From Linum tenue (taxonomy: Eukaryota > Streptophyta > Magnoliopsida > Malpighiales > Linaceae), in contig CAMGYJ010000008.1 of NCBI GenBank assembly GCA_946122785.1, positions 27,305,475 through 27,369,474 of the forward strand: a stretch of DNA of 64,000 nt, in the 5' to 3' direction. The notes beneath the pieces were generated by a model. That model was not told where the DNA came from. It did not search any database and worked only from the letters and a program-made list of their open reading frames with translations. Below, one piece after another: positions 45,196-58,591 of the stretch (positions are counted from its first letter, which is position 1; the number at the start of each line of letters is the position of its first letter). The translations under genes were made by a program, and so were the position numbers.

Positions 45196-48100
45196 TTATG
45201 AAGCTAGTACGGCATGAGATTCGAGTTTCGCCCTAACCTCATCCAGACAAGCTTGAAGATCCTGGAATTCTTGTGTGTCTGAGAAGCTCGACGCCTGATG
45301 AGTTGGGAGAAAAGAAAACCTTCATGTCAGTAGTTATTCTTTTCCTTTGTAACCAAGAAAAAACGGACTCCATGATCTCAGCTTACCTGTCTAATAGTGT
45401 TTCTCAAGTGCATCTCAGCTGTTGATAACTCTCGACGGCTATTTGTGGACGAAGAAATATCCATGTAAACTTTGCATAGCTCCAATGAAGCATGAGCAAA
45501 CTTTTTGAATCGATCTCCATCTTTCCATAGATCAGACCCCTGAGGAAAGGGCATCAACTATAATGAAAAAGTCCTACCAAGCAATGAACTTTGAAGCCAT
45601 ACATACAAAATCATGTGTGTGCTCGTTTTGACTAAAATTTAAGTTTCTAAAACTGTAATTGAAGAAAACTCAAACAACATCCTATATAAAAATTATAGCA
45701 GTTTTCTATAAATTTTAGAACAACTCATAATAGTCATTTCTAGTAACCTACTCAATTTTTGTAATTAAGCAAATTATCTATCTCATCAATTACTTCCTAT
45801 AAAATTAAAAATATTTTATATCCTATGAACTCAACTTTTTTCTAAAACCATATCGAACACCTTTTGTTCTCAAGTTTCCTCAAATTTTATAAAATTTTAC
45901 TATAAACTACCAAACAAACTTTCCTAGGAACAGTTCAGTACTAATGAGCTGATAGAAAGCAACATATTGGTGCACCTGATATGCTCTGATTTGCTTCAAG
46001 AAGGCTTCCGAACACATAGTGAGATCTCCTTTGATTTTATGCCACCTGGCATACAATCCCCAAATCTCTGCTCTGCTCACGTTTTTCACTATCTGGATCA
46101 CAAAGAGAGATCAGTAGAGTTGATTGAGTATACGAAGGATAATATTACACAACATGCATCAACTGCCACAGGTCAGGGTTCCACCAGATGCTACCTTCTG
46201 CAGAATTTTCCCCAGCAGTTCCAGCAACTGCAAAGTTTCCCTGGACTTTCCTTCTGCTTCCGAGCTGCAAACCGAGTCACCAATTTGACTGGTGAGCTCG
46301 TTATCTTCATTAGATAAAGGTCTCTTTGAAGTTCTCCTTTCCATTTCTTCCATGATCCGCTCCAATAACACGACATCAATTCTTTTACAACTAGTGATAT
46401 CTGTAACTCTCTGTACAGCTTCCAAAGCCTGCAACCCAAATAATAATTATCGTATTCACATCTGACAATTTTGCACAATCTAGATCAATGTTGTTTCATA
46501 TAAGCACCTTCCAGATGTTATCCACATCCATGGCTACATGACCATAGTTTTCCCACATTTGCCAGCTGTCACGTCTGCCATGAATGAAAATCATGTTAAT
46601 ATCGTCATCATAGCCCAAACTTCAAATGCTTGCATGTGTTGTTGTGTGTTGCAAATTGTAGAGGCTGAAACAGAATCAACAAAGGAGAAGGAAGCAGCAT
46701 ACTTGAACTTCAATGCTTCGTTGAATGCAATGAAGGATTCTTTGCTCTTCTTCTTTATCATATGCCTGCATTTGCAATTAAGGTTGTTTCATAGACCACC
46801 GTTTACATCACATACAAACAGCTGAATTCTAGTTTTACCATTTAGCATAGAATACCCAACCAAACCTCTTAAACCCATGAACTTAAATCCAAGACTTAGT
46901 CATTAACAAAAAATGAAAGATGACTTACAAACAAGCAATATTGTTCCAAGCCTCCCCATTATCAGGATCCAGTTGAACAGCTCTGGTAAACCCATCCACA
47001 GCCTTGTCAACATCTCTAGCCTGTATCATCATTTAACAAAGACTGTCATAAAAAAAACTATATTACCGAACAAGATAGAAGGAAATGACATTAGAGCAAC
47101 AGTACAGGTGATGAAAGAGTGACCAAAGCACACAAGCTACCTTCAATGCAGCAGCACCAAGAGCAAACCAACCATCTGGATATAGAGAATTCGCAGCCAT
47201 TGCAGATTCCCTGGGATGGTGACAAAATAACAATTGGTTGCCTCTAAATTAGTTAAAGAGCTAGAAGAAAATCATAAATTGGTAGTCAGAAAATAAGTAT
47301 AGCTACCAAAGCATTTTAGATTTCTCATACTCCCCTCTGTTATACGCACTTCGAGCTAGAGCACGCTGCAGAAAAAAAAAAAAAAAAGAACACCCACATC
47401 AAGATGAAGTTACCAACTTTTCAAAAACTGAAAGAACTCCTTCTGAACAATGACACTAACCTTGGCTCTAGTTGACTTATCATTTGAAACCTCAAGAGCC
47501 TTCTCGTAGAAGCTATCGTCAATTGTTACATCACCCAAGGAACACCTAGCAAAAGAAAGTATAGGCATTTAATGGAACAAGCTTTCGTATGGTTTGCATA
47601 GAAAGTGAATGTATTGACCAGCTTTCTACTCTATATCTATAGCTGAATTTGCACAAGCTGTGTCACAAAAATTTGTGAGGCAAAGGTCAAAATACCAACC
47701 GCAAATAAACTCAAATAATAGGCATTACAAATAAATGTTCACAATTTAGACAAGCCAAATTCTCTTGAGCAATATAAGTTACCATAAACATTCACTCTGA
47801 CATGGATTTCAAGATTTAAACTGTTTTTCAGACTTTTAGGTTCAGGTACTTATAAACAGGAATAAATAAAGTACGTCGGTCTTTTCACAATGTCACATCT
47901 AGGATTTCCAGCGTACCCTGATAAGTCATTACTCATATCAAGATCTTTGGAAGAATTCAACTGATCTCATGATATTTTACTATTAAGACTGCAACCAAAC
48001 TCTTAACTTAGAATAAAATCAATGCCTTTCAAGAATAATTGACATACTGATTTGTCTTGGATATAAAAGAACCTTCACATCCCATAACATGACTTGTTGC

Positions 48101-50893
48101 AGTTCACTAAATATGTGACTACAGCATGAAATTTAGAAGCAAATCATTTGGAAGAAACATGAGATCTAGAAGTAAATAATTTGGACGAAGAACTTACCAT
48201 AACCTTGGGTCCTTAGGCATTTCAGACAGTCGCATCTTAATGAGTTCAACCGCAGCTGCTTTCTTTCCCAGTAAGCTGTTTTTGATGTCATAACTCAAAT
48301 GAGACTCAGTTGATCAAATAATGGGAAAATGTAAAACATCCATCAGGATCTTACCGGTTGCAGTATATCAGACTGTCCCATAACTCCAGACCTTCAAAAA
48401 TTCTAAGAGCTTCCCCTATCAAGCCACAGCTCACAAGGAGTTCACCATATTCCCTAAAGAGTTACAAATTAGACTCAGAAAGGTCTCCGCTTAATATAAT
48501 ATCACCTCAGGGAAATAATGTGACTGACTTTTTCAGAGCTGGAATGGTAGGGATATTAGCTACATAGCAAAATGGAATCCTTTGTGCCACTTCAGGAAAA
48601 GGCTTTTCAAGATTCTCAACCTGAAACATGAATCACTGACCGTAAAATGCGCTCCCAACGACTTGATTCAAAGGAACAAACACGATTCAAACTTGAAATG
48701 TTAAGTTTATAAATTAACTGAAACCGATGAGGTAATTGCATCGCTTACCAGCTTTCCCATCATTTCTATTGCACGAAATTTTGTGTGACTACGAGTTGAC
48801 TCCCAACGGACACGCAAGAGGTCACAAAAATATTGCAGCTAGATGATAAACAAGAAGATAGTAAAATCAATGATATATGACAATCTAAGCAAACAAAGAC
48901 AACAGAATCATAAGGAATGCATGAGAAAGTACTGAAATTGTTAATTAGCAGTATAAGTAGGTAAGCTATGGCTTCTTTATACTGTTCTATCCGATAGAAA
49001 GACTGATTCCTGCTCACTTACAGCAAACAGTGATGATGGCTGAGAATCAATTGCCTCAATGAATGGAGCAACATCCCAATCTGAAACAAGAAAGATGTAA
49101 ATAACCACACACATAGAAATATAGCAATTAGCTCAGGAGTTCCTTTTTCATAAGGCAACTTACTTTGCAATTCGTCTTGGCGAGAACCTTGCTGAATTAT
49201 AATGCAGTGGGCCAGGATCACTGCTTGTTGGGTTGGATTTAAAAGGGCAGCACCTCCGAGACCACCAACCTCCACCAACTTCGGTTTCTTAAGTATGTCG
49301 CATGATTCAGAATGTTCATTTTTCGATAGATCCAAACTGTCTTTGGTGATATCAGATTGTGAATCGGTGCCACCATTGCTTAATCTGTCTGAAACAAGCA
49401 CTTTTTGAGCCTTGGGTTCTACTTGATGAACAGTACGATATCCAAGAACTCCAGTAACAGATAGCTGAAGCCCTGCCACAACTTCAGCTGAATCGATATG
49501 CATTCTGACAGTCCCAAGAATACCCCCAAAAGAAAAAAGGTATAGTAAGAATGACTACGAAAAGAAAGAGAGAGAGGGCGCCTATTCAAGCAACAGTATT
49601 TTTCATACCTCCCTGAATCAACACGTCCATAGAGCTGCTGCATTATTCCAGTCTCTAAGTGGGCAATTGCGACAACAGCAGAAGCTTCTTCATCAAGTAA
49701 CTTATCACCCCAATAATTTATTACTTTTTCCACAGTGCCAAAATGGTCCAGGGTCTCACCCACATACAGTTGCAACATATCAAAAAGCGAAGAAGACGGT
49801 TCGCTCAAAACTCTCTGTTCAGTAAGTAACACCCTAGAGAGCCACCACGAAATGCTTCCGATCCCAAATGTAGAAGAAACGTTTCCTTCAAATAACAAAT
49901 CTTTCGTCCTCATGACCAAGATTTTGGCAAAAACTATATACTACAGAACAAAAGAAATTTTGATAAGGGTAAATTTGATAGCTGTGATCAAGAACAAACG
50001 CCAACTATTCAATACTAGCTACCTTCTCATTGAAATATCAGGTTCCGAGCATAAACATCTAAGTCTAGATTATCACCACATGAAGCTGAACTCACTATTG
50101 TTCAATGCAAAGATAAACAAATTGCATTTTCAAATGGATTAAGAAACCAGTACCTGAAGATTAGAGAACTTGCCAAGCAAGTCAGCACCTTCAGACATAA
50201 GCTGATTACATGCCCACGATTCCCAGTCGATCTCTTCTTTACCTTCTGTAAATTTAATAGGCAGAGAAGACACCTCATCCAATGGTCTGCATAACATTCC
50301 ACCAGGACATAATAAATCAAACAAAAGCAAGAAAGAGCCTTCATTACTCTAACCAACCTCCAATATGAACTCATTTTCGCAGCAAGAGAAGTCTAGCTAC
50401 ATAATGCGATCGACATAAAGATAGAAGTTCCAAATTAAGTCTGGATGGAAGAAAAGAATTACCCAGTAATGTTGGATTGAGTGAAGTAGAAAAGCGCGGC
50501 AACGGCAATACACAAAACGAAAAACGCTCTGCAGGCAATTTCTTCAACGTCGTTACTATCAGTTCCATTCATTATAAACCGCTCAGCGTTTGCCAGCAAC
50601 TCCGAGCAAACTCGGCCATTCGTGTCATCCTCGTTCTCACCTGTAAACCAAAAGGAGAAGAGCTCGGCAGCGATATCTAAGGAAAGAGCTTGGAAATAGT
50701 TCCCGTTCTCGATAAAGGTGAGAACTTGATTGATGGGTTCGTGTAGCTTAGTAGTGGGCAGACGAATGTCGGAAGATGGAGAAGATTGGGGTTGAGATGG
50801 ACAAGAGTAAGTGCAGCGAAGGAGGCGAAGCTCGTAGCCACGAAGAATCTCCCGCCTGGGGTCAGGCAGTTCAGGGATACCAGCTTCCGCCAT
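45196..50893 (-). CDS. TTC27: TTC27 homologue (tetratricopeptide repeat protein 27), 19 exons
   Basis: Exons on minus: 50893-50463, 50286-50154, 49940-49609, 49504-49164, 49080-49022, 48838-48749, 48620-48529, 48453-48355, 48275-48198, 47545-47461, 47365-47307, 47210-47141, 47020-46929, 46765-46703, 46574-46508, 46428-46195, 46092-45976, 45539-45387, 45294-45196. All introns are GT-AG, phases agree, and the sum is 2,694 nt (897 residues plus stop). Landmarks: LRGYELRLLRCTYSC near the N-terminus, LMSEGADLLGKFSNLQ, ELLVSCGLIGEALRIFE, and TPR units at about residues 540-700 (DPRLWCSLGDV, YPDGWFALGAAALKARD, DPDNGEAWNNIACLHM, SWQMWENYGHVAMDV), then KNVSRAEIWGLYARWHKIKG. Length and motif order fit plant TTC27, a conserved single-copy TPR scaffold of poorly known function. 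No frame break; presumed functional. Confidence 0.94.
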
Positions 50894-51084
50894 TGATGGG
50901 TTTCTAGAAAGTTGGGAACTTTAGAACGAGTCCGTTCTTGTACAATAGGGTTTTAGAGAGGATTTAGTTTGCACAACTGTTTTCAAAGTTTTTGTGAAAT
51001 TTTACAATTCCTTCCAATTCTACTTTTGACTTGGAGAGACACGAATGACCTGTAAAAGTAAAACCAACCAGCTAGACCTAGACT

Positions 51085-51964
51085 TAGGGCTGATAAACTT
51101 TTATGTCGTTAACAATGTAACGGATAACCGAACCGAAATCGGTTCTTAACGGTTATACTAATAATCGATTAAATAGTAATTGGTCGAGTCGTAGTAGTCA
51201 AATTTAGTTAATAACTAACCGATGGTTAAATGATTAAGAACTGACGATTAACCGACTAACCGATTACGACCATCCTCATAGTTAGAACAAAATATTATAG
51301 ACCTCCATGAATTGCAAACCTAGGCAAAAAATAATGGGATGTGTGAAGGCTTACAAGACCCCTTGTCTATACTAGTTGTAATAGTGACTTAGACTTAAAT
51401 GAGAATAATTTAAAGAAAGAGTTTTAGAAGGAGCAAAATAGAAAGTCAAATTGGCGCATAGTTGCTCGACAACAATCAATAACATTAAGCCTCCATATAA
51501 TCTGGTGGGGCTTAACTTGAGTAATTGTTGTTGGGTCTCGTATTGTTGTATGCTTCTTTAATAAAGTTTGACGGTAGCTAGAATGATATTAATGTGTACT
51601 TGTGTTAAATTGAGTTGATTATATATTTGATATATATCTATGTTAAATTATTTTTTATTCAATGATAACAACTTAAGAAAAGAACACATGCGTATGTATG
51701 AAAAATTATAGAAAATTTTACAATTGAAAGGAGGTCTTTTGTTGGTTAGGTTATCAATCGGTTATTTTGGTATAAACTTGCCGAATCACTTATTAATGAT
51801 TATCCGGTTAACCAACAAAATAACCGAGAACCGACTATACGGCTACGGTTAACCGACTAATTTAAATGGTGCGGTTAAAGGTAAGCACAAAGTGCTTAAC
51901 GGTTAACCGAGAACAGACTAAACGATTCTGATCATTAACCGAACCAAACCGATTATCAACCCTA
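51085..51964. mobile_element. Non-autonomous hAT element C
   Basis: An 880-bp element with ends TAGGGCTGATAA and TTATCAACCCTA. Flanks are CCTAGACT (51077-51084) and CCTAGACA (51965-51972), an 8-bp target duplication with one mismatch. Both arms are rich in TTAACCG/CGGTTAA repeats. No transposase. Confidence 0.78.
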
Positions 51965-51972
51965 CCTAGACA

Positions 51973-52540
51973 ACCTCGTTGATTTCTGAATTCACATTCT
52001 ATTACCCAAGTCCATACCTGGTTCGGTCATGTCTCTGATTCGTCCGAGTCTGTTGAGTAGGGTTTCTGAATCGTCTGATCAGTTCGGTCTGCCTAATAAA
52101 ATTTTAATTTACCACGTAGCCTACCTTGAATCATGATGCTTCTAGGTCATTTCTCAATTCAATCATTCTACCCTTGACCAAAGTATGAATTTTCATGGAG
52201 AGTATATCGATTTTGTGGGTCTAAGTGGAAAGTCATATGTTCAAGAAAAAATTATTGATTCCACCCTATTTGTGCTCGTATACCGGTATGAAAACACAGT
52301 TGGTGTAGTAATAAGACAACTTTCTCGCAAGTCATCCACTTACTTCTCAAGTAGTCAATCAACTGTCCATCTGCCCCCAACGGCTTTTTGAAACTCCAAA
52401 AAATGCATATGGAACCCTTCTTCTATATTTTTCATACATCACTCCCTTCAATGACTTTTTTTTAAGGACACTCCCTCCAATGACTTGCTATGAATTTCAC
52501 AGCATCATTACGCATCTTTAAAAAGATATGATTTTTTTTT
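51973..52540. other. Intergenic, no feature recognised
   Basis: Small frame at 52185-52391 without domain, conserved context or codon evidence; not called. Confidence 0.45.
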
Positions 52541-52881
52541 ATAATGTCTATTTTTATCCAAATTTTTTTTTAAATTCTTTTACATTATCAAAATCTATCG
52601 AAATACTAAGAATTAACCAAATGTTAACTTCCAATTAGTAGTTTTATTAATAATATTGACTTGGCAACATGATACTGACTTAGAAGAGACTCATGAAGGT
52701 CAACATTCCAAAATTTTAATATTTTAACTAAGAAAAGAGTTACAAAAATTATTAACGATAAAGTAAAAATGGCTAATATTTTGATACATTATGAAATATT
52801 TGGATAATTATTATTATTTTAATAAATTTGGATAATATAAAAGAATCTAAAAAAAGTTTGAATAAAAAATAGACATTAGCC
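52541..52881. mobile_element. Small Mutator-type MITE
   Basis: 341 bp with long inverted arms: ATAATGTCTATTTTTATCCAAA on the left and GGCTAATGTCTATTTTTTATTCAAA on the right (reversed), both running on to TTCTTTTA(C/T)ATTATC. Flanked by T9 on both sides, which would fit a 9-bp target duplication but is low complexity. Non-coding. Confidence 0.55.
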
Positions 52882-55304
52882 TTTTTTTTTAAATGTTCCT
52901 CTTCATACACACATTTATCTTGTGCAAGAAAACACCCGACCCTCCCTCATTATTGGCAATCACATTTTGTTCCCGATCACCAAGTACAATCTTCAACTAC
53001 GTTAAAACCCAAGCATACGGCCCCTTTTTCATCTACCACCATTGTAAATCCAATGTTGAATTCTTATTTACTAGAGTTACACCGATCAACTGAACCAATG
53101 ACTTCTTATACATGTTTGGTTTTACGTTGAATATATTAGAAGGATGAAATACCACGCACTCTACATTCAAAGAGACCCTAGGTGGCAAAGAAAGAGATTC
53201 TTGACACGATGCTCATTATTAAATTCACACTCAATGAACTCAAATGATGAGGTTCTATTTCTATGAATGTTCATTGTATGTTTCATACCACCAACTCTCA
53301 CACCTCATCTTTGCACTCTCATTGTAAATTTAAATTCAGATTGTGGTGAGTATCATTCTTTGTATGGAGAAAACTCCTCATTAGTCTTGCATGAGTATGT
53401 GTTGACTCCATCTCCCGAATGTCTTTTTCCACCTCCATGAGAGATTTCTATTTCAGCTTCCCCCGACTAACTAGGATTGTCTTTGTTCATAACACCAATA
53501 ATTCTCAACTTCCAAGTGCCATCTACCGATGTTGACATCATTGCCACTATGAAATGGCAAACCACCTTGCCTTTTGAATCCTTCTATCTTGCCTTCGCCA
53601 GATCCGGGGTATACGAATCTCTCCTATAATAACGATTTCAATTCATATATATTCGCCTACTTACTTTTTCGTCATTTTTCTTGGTTGACCCCCCCCCCCC
53701 CCACTATCAAGAAAAACCTATGACACTGAGCAATCTACTTCGCCATTCTAAAAGCTTCATTGTGGGTATCTTAAATAGCATCGCTTATGAAGGATTTGGT
53801 ATAATAAATAAGGATGTCAATAGGATGCAATGATGAATACACAGGAGGATCAGACGAAGAATCGCGATCTATGATAATTTTAGTTTCAACAAAAGGTTAG
53901 TTTGAACCTGCTCTGCCGGGTATTTCCCTGACTCGCGATTGGGAGGGTATTGCCCCACCTGTAGTAGCGTAGGGCGGGCTACTTCTACTCCATCCTACCC
54001 TCCTGCCCCGTTCTTGACTCATTCAATCTCAATTTTTTTACAATATCTATATGTTCATATTTCTCTTATTTTGATTTTTTCTCAACTAGTTAGACTCAAT
54101 TACACTTCTTATTTTCACTATTTTTCATTCATAAAGTGTTTTCCCTTCGTTTTATAAAAATAATTTTTGTATGTTTCTTTTCAAATAATATGTAAGAATT
54201 GATCACCCCTACCTACGTGGGTATTACCCTCCCTCACCTGCGCTTGGTGTCGGACAAATATGTGTATGAAGGTATCTGCCCTAGCCCATTTGCATCACTA
54301 GTAAACGTGGCCACCATCATCATCTCCATTTCTCCTTACAAAAAGTATATGAGAAAAATATAATTATATATCAGTGATCTTAACTTGTTTAGTTGATTCA
54401 TTCCAAAAAAATCGTACCAAAAGTCATACCAGATTAGTCTTAGTAGGATTTTTTGCGCTACCATCATGGTTCAACCTTTTTCATACCGGCAAAATACCCT
54501 TTTTAAATAAAGTAATATAATTTATTAAAATATAAGTGAAATTCCGTGGATTAACAATGAGTCAATTACTAACTAGCTAAACATGAGAAACCAAGACACA
54601 AAAGGCACATAGAGTAAAATTCCCAATTTCGCAAATTAATCTTAAGATTATGTCTAACTAAATCCAAATACAAAGTGCAAACATTACCTTTTATCTTAGC
54701 TATCTAAGAGAGGGTTCGGCCTCTGTTTGTTGGAGAGAGTTGAGTGTCGCTTTAGATGATGACGGAAAAGGAATATTGTAAGTGTCGATTCGCGTTGTAT
54801 TGGAGAGGAGGGCTCTGACCGATTTTCATTTTTTTCTGCTAACTTTCTCTCAAAACGACGTCGTTTTGGTGTTGGATATATATTTTTAATTTCCGGGTTG
54901 TTCAATATGATCAAAACAGGCTGGAATGCCATGGTTCATAGGTTTAACCACTAAAAATCGACCGACACGGGTTTTTACAAATGTTAGTTGTACCCATTCT
55001 AGATTTGGCTCTAGTATTAGTATTTTGTGGTTCAATCGACAACAATACAATTTTTAATCCTTTAATCGTTCAATTTTATTTCAATAACTAAACCTACCAA
55101 AATTTAATTTCTATGTTTCCTATAAAAATATATGGATAATCTAAACATTTTCATTTCATTCGTTCTCGTACTTTGATAAATAAGCCTATCAAATTTAAAA
55201 TCCTATATTTTCCAAGGAAAAATGGTTACTTACTGTATTACTCATATCAAGCTCTTTACTAGATTGATGGTATTGGTAATTCTATGGGCAACTTTAAGAA
55301 TTGT
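52882..55304. other. Long intergenic stretch, no gene recognised
   Basis: AT-rich with a C13 run near 53690-53702. Short frames (for example 53939-54157 and 54932-54696) lack domains, and no splice-linked coding pattern emerged. Possibly relict TE sequence. Confidence 0.45.
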
Positions 55305-55312
55305 GTCCCTTC

Positions 55313-55871
55313 TAGGATGGCAATTTTGCTCATATCCATGGGTTTTTTACTATCCAATTCAATTGGGTTGGGTATGAAATCCAAATAGATGAATATGGGT
55401 AGACTTTGATGGTTTTGTACTCATACCCATTTACTTGGGTTGGGTTGGGTTTATAACAAATGGATTTGGGTTTGCATCAATGCCCAAATACAAATTACAG
55501 TTTGGTACCTAAACTTAATAGATATGCGTATTTAGTACCTAAATTTAATTCTTTGCATATAAGTCCTCAAAAAATTGATGGAAAATTACATTTTGGTACC
55601 TAAATATTTTTGGTCTTATATTTTGGTACCTAAACTTTTCAAGTTTTACAAATAGGTCCAATTTTTGCATGTGTAGTTAAAACACCCTCAAATAAATGGA
55701 TATCCATATCCACCCAATACCCATTTAGATTATGGAAGCAATAGTCATACCTTACCCAAACTCATTTACAAACCCCCAAACCCATATGCACTTCACCCAT
55801 ACCCAACTCATTATGAATGGATCTACTTGGATTTGGGTATAATTACCCATAGGTGGTAATTGCCATCCCTA
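55313..55871. mobile_element. Non-autonomous hAT element B
   Basis: 559 bp with ends TAGGATGGCAATT and (reversed) TAGGGATGGCAATT. Flanks are GTCCCTTC (55305-55312) and GTCCCACC (55872-55879), an 8-bp duplication with two mismatches. The interior carries GGGTTGGGTATGG repeats and a nested block (about 55490-55680) rich in TTTTGGTACCTAAA, also found inverted at about 27250-27430. Confidence 0.72.
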
Positions 55872-55879
55872 GTCCCACC

Positions 55880-56408
55880 TAGCAGGAACGGAGGCAGGAT
55901 TTAAAGTTAGGGGGGGTCGATTTGTTTTTTTTACGAGGACATAATAAAACAAAATGTCTCCATAAATTATTGAATAACACTCAAAAGGTAACCAATTGAT
56001 GGAATTCTGTTTCAAACTTTTAGAATGCATGTCCTTAATATATTCATGGATTAGAGTATTCTGTTTCTTTTTACCAAAATGTAATTAAGTTAACAAAAAG
56101 AAAATGGAATGAAGAATTGAAATCAATTTTCACAGAATGATGATATTTTGGATGTATGAATGATGTGCCGAGCATGATTGATGGCGAGATCGTGGGAGCA
56201 CATTCCTCGACCTTGACTGGGGATCTTGGCGGCTTGAATGAGTAGGGGTCTAATTATGAGGCTTTACAAAACAGTGAGAAGAAAATGGCTTTTCAGAAGG
56301 TGGATGGGGGGACTGCGAGCTCCCTACGCCGAAACGTCAATTTGTGGAAGAAAGAGATGTTGCTGCTGAGGTGGAGGAAACCAGCCTAAAGTGGTCCCAG
56401 CAGGATAA
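55880..56408 (+). other. Probable LINE 5' region / ORF1 end
   Basis: The last 250 bp before the endonuclease start have broken open frames compatible with an ORF1 C-terminus, but no domain is visible. The LINE's 5' border cannot be placed. Confidence 0.4.
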
Positions 56409-58564
56409 ATGAGGCTTCTGGCCTGGAATGTGAGAGGCATTGGACCAACCCTCACATTCCGCTCTGCTCTAGGTTTAATTCAGTCGAATAAACTGGACCT
56501 TGTGTTCTTTTCGGAAACAAGAGCTCGCCGGAAATTAGTCTCTCGTCGCCTTCGTGGTTTAGGTTTTGAGTCTTCGCATACTTTCTTTGTAGATGCTGTT
56601 GATGCATAAGGTGGTCTTGTTGTTGCTTGGTCCCCAGAAGTTGCTGCTTCGGTGTTTTTCTAGTCGGATTTTTGTATTGGTATTGAAGTTAATGAAAGCA
56701 CGTTTTCTTATGTTGTTTTTGGGGTTTATATTAGTTACAATCCCGCTCTCAGAGCTATCCAGTTGGCTCATCTTCGGGATGTCTGCGCCTCTATCCATCT
56801 CCCTTTTGTGGTTATTGGTGACTTCAATACCACCTTACACGTTCATGAAAAGGATGGGGGCAATGCCTGGAACAGTGCTCACTCAACTAGTCTTCGTGAC
56901 TTTATCACTGATCTGGGGCTCCACGATCCCGGTTACCAGGGGGACACGTTCACTTGGACGAATAAGCACCTTGGAAATGCTTGCATTCGTGAACGTTTGG
57001 ATAGGCATCTCTGTTCCCAGTCGTGGATAGATCGTTTCCCTGATACCCTTATTAAACATTGCACTGACCTTGGCTCAGATCACCGGGCTCTGCTCCTGGC
57101 TGACAAACCTTTTGTTCGACAAAGTCGTCCCCTTTTCAGGTTTGATGCCCGTTGGGCTGATAACCCGGAAGTCAGAGCAATGGTTAGCTATATGTGGCAG
57201 GAGCAAATTTCTGGGACTCTGATGTATCAGCTCTGGGAAAAACTTAAGAATTTGAGGCATCTTCTCTATGATTGGAGTAGGGCTGGGACTACCAACTCGC
57301 TGCGGAATATCAAAACACTCCAAGTAGAGATTGAGCACATCAAATCCAATCATCCCATCAATTGGGACGAGGTCAAAACCCTTGAAATGGAACTTAATCG
57401 CCAATGGGAGGCAGAAGAGGTATACTGTCAACAGAAATCAAGGGTTCATTGGCTTAAGAAGGGTGACAAAAACACCTCGTATTTCCATACAGTCACGAGA
57501 ACGCGGCGGAAAAGAAATTATGTTGCCGGTCTTTATAATGATAATGAGGATTAGATTACTGAAGAAAAAGGGAAGGCGGATGTCGCCTGCCATTTCTATC
57601 AGCATCTTTTCACTTCGGAAAATCAAGTGCTGAACATGGCAAAGCGAGTGGCGGTTCTGCCTATTGATCAAAGGGTCACCCAAGAAATGAATGAGATGCT
57701 AACGACGAAGGTCCTGCCTCAGGAGGTTCGGAAGACGATATTTGCCATGGGTTCCAAACAGGCTCCTGGCTCTGATGGCTTTACGGGGAAATTTTTCAAA
57801 GCCTACTGCGATATTGTTGGCAATTCAGTGATTGAAGCTGTCCGGTCTTTCTTTGCCACTAGTAGGATGCTTCGCAGCTTCAACCACACGTGGCTAACAT
57901 TGATTCCGAAGGTGGATAATGTGGAAAACATGCGGCAGTTGCGGCCTATTAGCCTGTGCCAGTTTGTTTACAAAATTATTACTAAAATCATGGCTGCACG
58001 GCTAGCTGATATCCTTCCGGGCATTGTCTCTGAAGGACAAAATGCTTTCATTCGTGAAAGGCAAATTATTGAGAACATCCTGATTGGTCACGAATTGATG
58101 CACTATTTGAAAATCAAGACGCGGGGTAAGAAAGGGTACATGGAGAAGGCCTATGGAGAAGGTTGATATGGAGAAGGCCTATGATAGAGTTGAGTGGCCC
58201 TTCTTTAAAGGTTGATATGGAGAAGGCCTATGATAGAGTTGAGTGGCCCTTCTTGCTCGCCGTTCTCGAGAAAATGGGTTTCAATTCGGTCTGGATAGGG
58301 TGGATCCAGGAATGTCTTCGCTCGATATCTTTCTCGGTCTTAATGAATGGGACCCCTTCAGGATATTTCACACCCTCCCGTGGCCTTCGACAAGGGGATA
58401 CGCTTTCTCCCCTGCTTTTTGTGATTTGTACTGAAGGGTTTGCTGCGCTTCTTCGCCAGGCAATTGCTGATAAGAGGTTGGGTGGTGTGAAAGTTGCTCC
58501 TAGAGCTCCTCGTATCTCGCACTTATTCTTTGCTGATGATTCTTACTTATTCCTGAGGGGTAAT
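56409..58564 (+). pseudogene. LINE ORF2, first half: endonuclease and reverse transcriptase
   Basis: L1-type ORF2. The endonuclease begins MRLLAWNVRGIG and continues (VVIGDFNTTL, GDTFTWTNKH, RERLDRHL, LGSDHRALLL). RT motifs are SKQAPGSDGFTGKFFK, LRPISLCQFVYKIITK, KVDMEKAYDRVEW, GLRQGDTLSPLLF and the catalytic FFADDSYLF. Stops occur at about 56607, 56660 and 57552, so it is inactive. A 49-bp tandem duplication (58161-58209, 58210-58258) doubles RT motif A and breaks the frame. The reading frame is then cut at 58564 by the Athila-related insertion and resumes at 62675. Confidence 0.88.
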
Positions 58565-58591
58565 TAACCGTTTGCTTGTCCCCAAGCAAAC

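Noticed and set aside
46159..50680. Several separate ORFs across 45-51 kb
   Set aside because: They are exons, introns and shadows of the single spliced TTC27 gene; phases and splice sites join them into one frame.
52185..52391. Small coding frame of 68 codons
   Set aside because: Chance ORF in AT-rich intergenic sequence, no supporting context.
52531..52890. T9 flanks of the small MITE as proof of a target duplication
   Set aside because: Homopolymer flanks are not informative; the call rests on the inverted arms.
53939..54157. Small coding frame of 72 codons
   Set aside because: No domain and low-complexity Ser/Phe-rich content from AT-rich DNA.
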